In this document: in pieces, positions 1 to 5,065 of the stretch
Numbering within the stretch: position 1 is the stretch's first letter
How the letters are laid out: each line of letters starts with the position of its first letter
Origin: Candidatus Brocadiia bacterium
GTDB taxonomy: Bacteria; Planctomycetota; MHYJ01; WSZJ01
Reading direction: 5' to 3'
DNA: 5,065 bases
Assembly: GCA_013360825.1 (NCBI GenBank)
Contig: JABWAY010000303.1
Coordinates: 1 to 5,065 of the forward strand
The notes under the pieces: model-generated
What the model saw: the letters and a program-made list of their open reading frames with translations, nothing else
Told to the model about the DNA's origin: nothing
Databases searched by the model: none
Position numbers and translations under genes: made by a program

Positions 1-839
1 AGCGGCGCGTCGCCGGGGGCACGGACGATGGCGGTCGTGCCCTCGGCCGGCGCGGCGAGGAGGATGTGGAAGCGGAGGGCGGCCTGGAGCACGCCGGGTT
101 CTCCTTCGGCGGCGGAGCCGAGGAGGGGGGCGAGAACCGCCGCGGCGTCGGCGTTTCCGATCCGGGCGAGTTCGCAGAGGGCGAATTCGCGGTGGGGGCC
201 GGGGGCCGCGGCGAGCGGGGCGAGCGCGGGGACCGCGGCGTCGGGGACGGCCTCGAGGACCATTCCCCCGAACCGCCGGTTGAGGTGCGCCTTCCATCCG
301 AACCTGTCGTGGTCCCACGTTCCGGAGCGGAGGTCTTCCAGGACCTGGCGGACACGCGCGGCGGGTTCCATGGCGGCGAGGGTCTTCTGCCATTTCATCT
401 GCGCGAGCATGACCTGCTTGCGCATCTCCGTGGCCTTCTTCGCGTCCGGCCAGGTCGCCTCGGCCTGCAGCACCTGCCCGGCGCGACCGGCCTCGAGGAG
501 GACGAGCAGGTCGCGGAGGGCCTCGCGCTGGTCCCAGTGCCAGGTCCGGGGCAGGAGGTAGAGGACCTCGGCGGCGATGTCCGGGTCGCCGATCGCCTCC
601 CAGCGCGCAACGGTGTCGGCCGCCTCCCGGAACCGCGTCGCCTGTTCCGGGGAGATCCGCTCGGCGGTGCCGTCGCGCGTGACCTCCGTCTCCATCGACT
701 GCCGGAGCGCCCAGACCTGCGGCGGGACGCCGCGCGCCGGATCGTGCTTCTCCCCGCAGAGCCCGGGGATCAGCGCCAGCGAGCCCGCGAACAGGATGGC
801 GGGAGCCGCCGCGCCGGCCGTCCCTCCGCGCCGGCGCAT
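1..839 (-). CDS. Probable exported HEAT-like helical repeat protein, C-terminus outside window
   Basis: The frame is open from the ATG at 839 to the left edge, 279 codons without a stop; I translated it line by line. The start is well supported: the ATG overlaps the hpt stop as TGATG and has GGAGG seven bases upstream. Residues 1-29 resemble a signal peptide: MRRR, then a hydrophobic run up to about LIPGLCG. C28 is not in a canonical lipobox (P-G-L before it), so a lipoprotein is unlikely but not excluded. Residues 40-190 are mostly helix-forming and tryptophan-containing (W43, W80, W100, W102, W130, W150, W175, W182). Residues about 195-265 show a HEAT/PBS-lyase-like pattern: AVPALAPLAA, then REFALCELARIGNADAA, then VLAPLLG, followed by a possible further repeat. 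Such repeats usually mediate protein binding. Function is unknown; neighbours suggest an envelope role, but hpt lies directly between. No enzymatic motif was recognised. Confidence 0.85.
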   Translation of the reverse strand, partial: MRRRGGTAGAAAPAILFAGSLALIPGLCGEKHDPARGVPPQVWALRQSMETEVTRDGTAERISPEQATRFREAADTVARWEAIGDPDIAAEVLYLLPRTWHWDQREALRDLLVLLEAGRAGQVLQAEATWPDAKKATEMRKQVMLAQMKWQKTLAAMEPAARVRQVLEDLRSGTWDHDRFGWKAHLNRRFGGMVLEAVPDAAVPALAPLAAAPGPHREFALCELARIGNADAAAVLAPLLGSAAEGEPGVLQAALRFHILLAAPAEGTTAIVRAPGDAP

Positions 840-1366
840 CAGACTCCCTCCATCACGCCGACGTACGGCAGCTGCCGGAGCCGCCCGTCCACGTCGAGCC
901 CGTACCCGACCACAAACCGGTCGGGAATCGTGAATCCGCAGTAGTCCAGCGTGACCGGGACCTTCGAGCGCGCCGGCTTGTGGAGCAGCGTGCAGACGCG
1001 CAGCGACGCCGGACCGCGTGCGCGGAGAAGCCGGACCAGCGCGTCCACCGTCGTCCCCGTGTCCACGATGTCCTCCACGAGCACCACGTGCAGCCCCTGG
1101 ATCGGCTCCGTCAGGTCCATCTCGAACCGGACCTCCCCCGTCGACCGGGTCCCGCGGTAGGACGCCACGCGCAGGAAATCGCAGGTCACCTCCCCCGGAA
1201 TCGCGCGCGCCAGGTCCGCCATGAACACGAACGAACCCTTCAGAACCCCCACAAGGTGCACCGGCGCCCCCGCCGCGTCCGCCGCGATCCGCGCCCCGAG
1301 CTCGCGCACCTTCCGCCCGATCTCCTCGGCGGAAATCAGCACCTGCACCTCCGCCGCCGCCGTCAC
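839..1366 (-). CDS. hpt: Hypoxanthine phosphoribosyltransferase
   Basis: Cytoplasmic purine salvage enzyme joining hypoxanthine (often also guanine) to PRPP to give IMP (GMP) and pyrophosphate. It has 175 residues, the usual bacterial size. Visible motifs are the pyrophosphate-binding LKGS loop (42-45, K43), the flexible-loop SY pair (S69-Y70), the PRPP signature VVLVEDIVDTGTT (94-106) with E98/D99 and catalytic-base candidate D102, the purine-contacting K130 in HKPARSK, and FVVGYGLD (151-158) with D158 and R164. These match the human enzyme residues K68, S103/Y104, E133/D134, D137, K165, D193 and R199. I chose the GTG at 1366 because it overlaps the upstream stop as GTGA and gives normal length. 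A GTG at 1345 is possible but has its purine-rich stretch directly abutting the start. No clear Shine-Dalgarno precedes 1366, which fits translational coupling. The open frame continues upstream to 2266 only as an out-of-frame shadow of the preceding gene. Confidence 0.96.
   Translation of the reverse strand: MTAAAEVQVLISAEEIGRKVRELGARIAADAAGAPVHLVGVLKGSFVFMADLARAIPGEVTCDFLRVASYRGTRSTGEVRFEMDLTEPIQGLHVVLVEDIVDTGTTVDALVRLLRARGPASLRVCTLLHKPARSKVPVTLDYCGFTIPDRFVVGYGLDVDGRLRQLPYVGVMEGV
847..851 (-). promoter_or_regulatory. Strong Shine-Dalgarno (GGAGG) for the HEAT-like gene
   Basis: On the minus strand GGAGG lies within the last codons of hpt (MEGV, stop) and is followed by a 7-base spacer to the ATG at 839. 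This is close to the anti-SD consensus at a normal distance. It fixes the start of the left-edge gene and shows that this gene can load ribosomes independently despite the one-base overlap. Confidence 0.75.
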
Positions 1367-3276
1367 CGCTTCAGCGCCTGCGCGGCCTTGCGCGCCCACG
1401 ACGAAGCGGGCCAGTTCGCCTGGACCGCCTCGAACGCCGCCCGTCCCCGGGCCTCCTGCTTCAGGCGGAACAGCGCCTGCCCCATCCGGTACGTCAGCTC
1501 CGCCGCCGCCGCGGACTTCGGGTTCGCCTTCACGTACCCCTCGATCTCGCGGACCGCCTCCTCGTTCCGCCCCTCGGACATCGAGGCGCGCACCGCAATC
1601 GGCATCATCTCCTCGGCCAGCCCCGCCTGCTCCTTCATCGCCTCCCGCGCCCACCGCTCGGCGTCCGTCCAGCGCACCTTCTGGAAGTACCACCGCGCCA
1701 GCCCCGATTTCTTCACGGGATCCTTCGCCTCCGCCAGCCGCCGGTCCTCGTCCGTGTCCGCCTTCGGCCCCGCGAGGCGCGCGTCGGCGAGGGCCTTGAG
1801 AAGGGGGTCGGTGGTGGTGCGCGGGTCGATCCCCTCGGGCTCCATGTTGTTCCCGAACATCCCCACGAGCGTGCCCCGTGGGGTGAGGAGGGCCGCGACC
1901 GGCAGGTCGGTGACGCCGTAGCGCTCCACGAGCTCCGGGTGCTTGTCCGCGTCGATCTGCACGGCGAGCCAGTCCTTGAGGGCCGCGCCGACGCGGTCGT
2001 CCGACAGCGGGCCTTCCTCGAACTTCTTGCAGAAGGGGCACCAGCTGGCCGTGATTTCGACGAAGACCATCTTGCCGGACTGCGCGGCCTTCTTCAGCGC
2101 CTCCTGGAGGCTCAGGTTCTCCCAGGTCACGGCCCGCGCCCGCCCCTGCAGCGCGTCGCCGCGGCGCTTCTCGACGATCACCTTCGCGGACGCCTTGAGG
2201 GTCCCGTCGGGGGAGGCGACCGTGATCCGGGCCTGCCCGGTTGCGGCGCCTTCGGGGACTTCCCACGCGTTCCGGTGGGGTTCAAAGAGGGAATCGGGGG
2301 TCTGGGCGGTCTCGGCGCGGGTCAGCGTGCCGCCGCCGTCGGCGGTCCATTCGAGGCGCGGGATGAGGACCGTGTTTCCCGCGGCGTCGAGCGCGTTCAC
2401 CTCGAACGGCTGGGCCTGCCGCTGGGCCACGACGGCGGACTCGGGGGTGAGCACCAGTTTCACCGCCGGCCCCAGGAGCGTGAGGTCGACCTTCGCCGCC
2501 AGCCCGCTCCCCCTGTCCGTCACGGTCACCGTCTCGCGCCCGGGTTTCGGCCCGGCGGAGATCTTCCCGGCGTCGAGCGCCAGTCCGGGGGTCACGCTCC
2601 ACTCGAGGGTCAGCGCGGCGCCCGGGATCACGCGCCCCTCGGCATCCCACGCCTGGACGAGGAGGAGTTCGCCCAGGATGTCGTCTCCGCACGCCACCGC
2701 GGCGCCGCGGAGGTCGGTCGGGGGGCCGTAGAGGTTCGCGACGTACTCGAGCTGGAGAAGCGCGGGTTTCCCGGTCGCCCCCGCATCGAAGGCCGCCCCG
2801 CCGCCCTTGTCCGCCTCCGCCAGATACTTCTCCGCCGTCTTCACCGCCCCCTGGAACGACGCCGCATCCTGGAAGTCCGAGGCCTCCATCCGCGCCAGGG
2901 CCTGCTTGAGGTGGTACCAGGCCGGGCCGTGCTTCCGGTCGTTGGTGAAGGACAGGCCGAGCCAGTAGTGCGTGAGCCCGTCCTGGGGCCGGCGCCGCAG
3001 CGCCTCATGAAGGTAGAAATTCCCGCGCACGCGGTCCCCCTTCTTCACGAGGCAGGCCCCCATCGCCCGCCACGCCTCCACCCGGTCCGGCCGGGCCCGC
3101 ATCGCTTCGCGGAACTCGTGCGTCGCGCGCCGGAGGTTCCCTTTTTCCAGGAACTGCGACTTCCCCGCGTTCACGCGCTCCTGGTAGTCGTCGCCGCCGG
3201 CGTCCTCGGCGCGGAGGGGGAGGATTGCGAAGAGGAGCAGGAGTGCGGCGGGGAGGGGGCTCGGGAGGTTCGGCAT
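1363..3276 (-). CDS. Exported TPR / Ig-like / thioredoxin-fold (CPFC) multidomain protein
   Basis: Complete 637-residue protein. An N-terminal signal peptide is visible: hydrophobic core about residues 8-20, likely cleavage after LRA at 23. Residues 32-150 contain helical TPR-type repeats. Residues about 175-270 and 271-370 look like two beta-rich bacterial Ig-like domains, each with a D(A)xG turn and alternating hydrophobics. Residues about 383-498 are a thioredoxin-like domain: VFVEITASWCPFCKKFE with C413 and C416, and a probable cis-proline P459 in DLPVAAL. The WCxxCKxxE form resembles DsbD-gamma and Thioredoxin_7 types. Residues 510-637 are again TPR-like. The ATG at 3276 is supported by GGAG six bases upstream and by the signal peptide that follows. 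The cysteine pair suggests thiol redox activity outside the cytoplasm. Its place behind ccsA suggests a ResA/CcsX-like role in keeping apocytochrome cysteines reduced, which is inference. It could instead be a general disulfide reductase or scaffold. I recognise no gene name. Confidence 0.9.
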   Translation of the reverse strand: MPNLPSPLPAALLLLFAILPLRAEDAGGDDYQERVNAGKSQFLEKGNLRRATHEFREAMRARPDRVEAWRAMGACLVKKGDRVRGNFYLHEALRRRPQDGLTHYWLGLSFTNDRKHGPAWYHLKQALARMEASDFQDAASFQGAVKTAEKYLAEADKGGGAAFDAGATGKPALLQLEYVANLYGPPTDLRGAAVACGDDILGELLLVQAWDAEGRVIPGAALTLEWSVTPGLALDAGKISAGPKPGRETVTVTDRGSGLAAKVDLTLLGPAVKLVLTPESAVVAQRQAQPFEVNALDAAGNTVLIPRLEWTADGGGTLTRAETAQTPDSLFEPHRNAWEVPEGAATGQARITVASPDGTLKASAKVIVEKRRGDALQGRARAVTWENLSLQEALKKAAQSGKMVFVEITASWCPFCKKFEEGPLSDDRVGAALKDWLAVQIDADKHPELVERYGVTDLPVAALLTPRGTLVGMFGNNMEPEGIDPRTTTDPLLKALADARLAGPKADTDEDRRLAEAKDPVKKSGLARWYFQKVRWTDAERWAREAMKEQAGLAEEMMPIAVRASMSEGRNEEAVREIEGYVKANPKSAAAAELTYRMGQALFRLKQEARGRAAFEAVQANWPASSWARKAAQALKR

Positions 3277-3327
3277 GGAAGGCTCCGGGAACGGGGAGGG
3301 GACGAGTGTACCGCGGGGCGGGGCCGC
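3277..3327 (-). other. 51-bp intergenic gap between ccsA and the TPR/Ig/Trx gene
   Basis: This is the only non-coding sequence in the window. It contains the GGAG ribosome binding site next to the ATG and is otherwise C-rich on the transcribed strand. I see no T-tract terminator. A TACACT hexamer is present, but no -35-like element sits at proper spacing, so the gap looks like an intra-operon spacer. Confidence 0.6.
3283..3286 (-). promoter_or_regulatory. Shine-Dalgarno (GGAG) for the TPR/Ig/Trx gene
   Basis: GGAG on the minus strand is followed by the 6-base spacer CCTTCC and then the ATG at 3276. It is a short but correctly placed ribosome binding site and supports that start, which also gives a clean signal peptide. 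Confidence 0.55.
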
Positions 3328-5065
3328 TCAGGGCGCCGCGGGGGACTCCGTCCCGCGGAAACTCCGCCAGGAGCGGAGGGGAAGGGACCCGAGGGCGATG
3401 ACGAGCATCTGGGAGGCGACGAACATGAGGAGCCAGAACAGGGCGGACTCCATGAAGCCGTAGGAGTGGAGTCCGACGCCGAGCATATTGGTGCCGAACC
3501 ACGACCAGGCGGTGACGACGTTGCCGAAGATGGCGAGAAGCATGACGCCGCGGTCGCGGGCGAGGCCGGCCCAGCGCGCATGGAGGATGAGCGCGATCCA
3601 GATCACGATCAGGACGGCGCCGTTCTCCTTGGGGTCCCAGCCCCAGAAGCGACCCCAGGACTGATCGGCCCAGATTCCGCCGAGGACGGTGCCGACGAAG
3701 GAGAACAGCATGGCGAAGCAGAGGATCGCGTAGACCATGCGCGGGAGGAGCTGCGCGAGCGAGTCGGCCGCGGTGCGGCCGGGGCGGGTGGAGGTCAGCG
3801 CGGGGGTGAAGACGCCGACGCCGACGTAGGCCAGGGCGATGACCCCCGCGAGGAACACGGAGGCGTAGCCGAGCGTGATGGCGACGACGTGCGTGGCGAG
3901 CCAGAAGTTCGTGTCGAGGACGGCCTGCATCTGGCGCATCGTGTCGCCCTCGCCGGCGAGATGGTGGGCGATCAGGAGCGACGTGAAGCCCATGGCGGCC
4001 GAGGTGACGGTCGCGATCGTGTTCCGGTAGAAGAACTCGACGATGACGGCGAGGAGCACGCCGGCCCACGCGATGAAGACGGCCGACGAGTAGAGGTTGG
4101 TGACGGGCGGCCGCCCGGAGATCGCGATGCGCGCCGCGAGCCCGAACGTGTGGACGAGGAGGGCGAGGAGGAGCAGCGCGAACGCCGTGCGCGCCAGCGG
4201 CCGCGTCCATCCGAGCCAGGACGCGAACCCGAGGACGAACACCGCCACGTAGAGGATCTGGGCGCGGTAGAACGGGTCGAACCGGTTGAAGAACGCCTCG
4301 AACCTCGCCGTCTTCGCCTCGGAAGGAATGGCCCCCCCGACGAGCGCCCGGTACGACGCCACCTCGCGGTTGAACTCCGCGGGATTGTCGTCGCGGTACC
4401 AGGCGAGCATGTTCAGCATCCCGCGCGCCGACGCGTGCGTGGTCGGCTCGTCCCCGGGTCCCCTCGGCAGGAATTCCTCGATCGGGCTCCATTCCTCCCC
4501 CGGGGCCAGCGGCGCGACCAGATAGAGCGACGACAGCCCCGCCAGCCTCATGTAGATCTGGAGCCGCTGGAAGAGATCGACGACCTTCCGCTGGTAGAGA
4601 TCCCGCTTCTTGTCGTCCACCTCCATCGCCAGCCCGATCTGCTCGCGCAGGTCGTCCTGCTTCGCCAGCACCTCGTTGAACGAATACAGCCGCGGGTCGC
4701 GGGACCCGTCGAGCGCGAGCATCGCGAGGACGCCGGGATGCTCGATGCGGAAGATGCGGTATTCGCCGGCACGCGGCGAGCCGGACATCACGTCCACGAG
4801 CCACTGGGTCGCCGCGACCGTCTTCCAGTCCTTCGCCGGCGTCCCGCTCCAGTCCGCGAGCGGGACGTCCTTCCCCGGCGTCTTCGTCGTCTGGCGCCCG
4901 GCGATCGCCTGCAGCGTCGTCCGGGCGAGGGTGTCGATCGGGAGCACGCGCCCGTCGTGCGTGACCGGGAGGTCGCCGTACCCGGCGAAGTCGAACTGGC
5001 CGGGCGCGACGGGCGGCGGCGGCCGGAGCGTCGAGATCACCCAGACCGCCGCGACCGCCAGCACG
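3328..5065 (-). CDS. ccsA: Cytochrome c biogenesis protein CcsA (system II haem handling protein), N-terminus outside window
   Basis: Membrane protein that, with ResB/CcsB, moves haem across the cytoplasmic membrane and attaches it to CXXCH motifs of apocytochrome c. Residues are numbered from the GTG at 5064, the first in-frame start codon visible; the frame is open to the edge, so the true start is probably upstream. Residues 1-13 look like the end of a membrane helix. Residues 14-265 form a soluble, probably extracytoplasmic domain with DLPVTHDGRVLPIDTLAR (31-48). About eight membrane helices follow, roughly 268-560. The haem-binding WWD motif WGRFWGWDPKE is at 470-480. Candidate haem-ligand histidines are H392 (P-His1), H495 (TM-His) in LHARW, and H533 (P-His2) in GLHSYGF. 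H305, in a conserved-looking stretch before GRPPVTNLYSS, is another possible functional histidine. The stop TGA is at 3330-3328. The next gene follows after 51 bp. Family assignment is secure; fusion to ResB upstream cannot be judged here. Confidence 0.93.
   Translation of the reverse strand, partial: VLAVAAVWVISTLRPPPPVAPGQFDFAGYGDLPVTHDGRVLPIDTLARTTLQAIAGRQTTKTPGKDVPLADWSGTPAKDWKTVAATQWLVDVMSGSPRAGEYRIFRIEHPGVLAMLALDGSRDPRLYSFNEVLAKQDDLREQIGLAMEVDDKKRDLYQRKVVDLFQRLQIYMRLAGLSSLYLVAPLAPGEEWSPIEEFLPRGPGDEPTTHASARGMLNMLAWYRDDNPAEFNREVASYRALVGGAIPSEAKTARFEAFFNRFDPFYRAQILYVAVFVLGFASWLGWTRPLARTAFALLLLALLVHTFGLAARIAISGRPPVTNLYSSAVFIAWAGVLLAVIVEFFYRNTIATVTSAAMGFTSLLIAHHLAGEGDTMRQMQAVLDTNFWLATHVVAITLGYASVFLAGVIALAYVGVGVFTPALTSTRPGRTAADSLAQLLPRMVYAILCFAMLFSFVGTVLGGIWADQSWGRFWGWDPKENGAVLIVIWIALILHARWAGLARDRGVMLLAIFGNVVTAWSWFGTNMLGVGLHSYGFMESALFWLLMFVASQMLVIALGSLPLRSWRSFRGTESPAAP
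3336..3358. repeat. Short inverted repeat at the 3' end of ccsA
   Basis: Seven-base arms CCGCGGG (3336-3342) and CCCGCGG (3352-3358) are separated by nine bases. They lie inside the last codons of ccsA, the near arm ending five bases before the stop codon. The RNA could fold into a GC-only hairpin between the two genes. No T-run follows on the minus strand, so it is not a standard intrinsic terminator. In DNA this GC-rich such palindromes can arise by chance. Confidence 0.4.

Noticed and set aside
755..757. C28 of the left-edge protein as a lipoprotein lipobox cysteine
   Set aside because: The three residues before it are P-G-L rather than L-A/S-G/A, so the lipobox rule is not met. A cleaved signal peptide is more likely.
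66..944. Plus-strand open frame of 292 codons
   Set aside because: It has no recognisable domain, R/G/P-rich composition and no good ribosome site, and it lies antisense to the HEAT-like gene and the hpt end, which have strong start signals and sensible proteins.
980..1921. Plus-strand open frame of 313 codons antisense to hpt and the Trx/TPR gene
   Set aside because: hpt has all family motifs on the other strand. This frame's protein shows no motif and is explained by high GC and few stops.
1367..2266. N-terminal extension of the hpt frame by about 300 codons
   Set aside because: The extra part is arginine/glycine-rich shadow sequence lying out of frame over the Trx/TPR gene. The GTG at 1366 gives the normal HPRT length.
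1943..2731. Plus-strand open frame of 262 codons over the Ig-like/Trx region
   Set aside because: It is serine/alanine/proline-rich without domain features. The minus-strand protein there has a clear CPFC thioredoxin domain.
3277..3330. Possible promoter (TACACT) or terminator between ccsA and the next gene
   Set aside because: No -35-like hexamer stands 16-18 bases before TACACT, and no hairpin with a T-run is present. The gap is best read as an intra-operon spacer.
3005..4804. Long minus-strand frame of about 600 codons overlapping ccsA and the next gene
   Set aside because: The translation is low-complexity, rich in R, P, H and A, with no membrane helices or motifs. It is a GC-driven shadow of ccsA, which carries the WWD motif in its own frame.

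Overview
The window is very GC-rich (about 70% by eye, not counted) and compact. It holds four protein genes, all on the minus strand and reading from the right edge to the left. No rRNA, tRNA, CRISPR array, insertion sequence or attachment site was seen. The origin is a bacterium with system II (Ccs) cytochrome c maturation. The form of CcsA here has a long extracytoplasmic domain carrying an LPV..GR..P.DTLAR signature, which I associate with Planctomycetota and related groups. That placement comes from remembered family features and is tentative.

Layout in transcription order. (1) 5065-3328: the C-terminal 578 residues of a CcsA-type haem handling protein. Its beginning lies beyond the right edge, where a ResB/CcsB partner or fused domain would be expected. 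(2) 3276-1363: a complete 637-residue exported protein with a signal peptide, TPR repeats, two Ig-like beta domains, a thioredoxin-like domain with a CPFC active site, and more TPRs. (3) 1366-839: a complete 175-residue hypoxanthine phosphoribosyltransferase (hpt) with a GTG start that overlaps the previous stop codon by 4 bases. (4) 839-1: the first 279 residues of a probably exported, helical, HEAT-like protein. It begins one base inside the hpt stop codon behind a strong Shine-Dalgarno sequence and runs off the left edge.

The 51-bp gap and the two overlapping junctions point to one transcription unit. Genes 1 and 2 make functional sense together. CcsA delivers haem to apocytochrome c outside the cytoplasmic membrane, and the CXXCH cysteines must be kept reduced by an extracytoplasmic thioredoxin-like protein (the ResA/CcsX role). 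The TPR-Ig-Trx protein is a candidate for that role in an unusual form. This is inference from neighbourhood and domain content. Why hpt sits in this group is not clear from the sequence; its overlaps on both sides suggest translational coupling.

The only non-coding stretch is the 51 bp at 3277-3327, so no gap longer than 300 bases exists. I did not find a wholly new system. The most interesting points are the architecture of gene 2 beside ccsA, the uncharacterised HEAT-like gene at the left edge, and block-like changes in third-position G versus C use along the coding strand.
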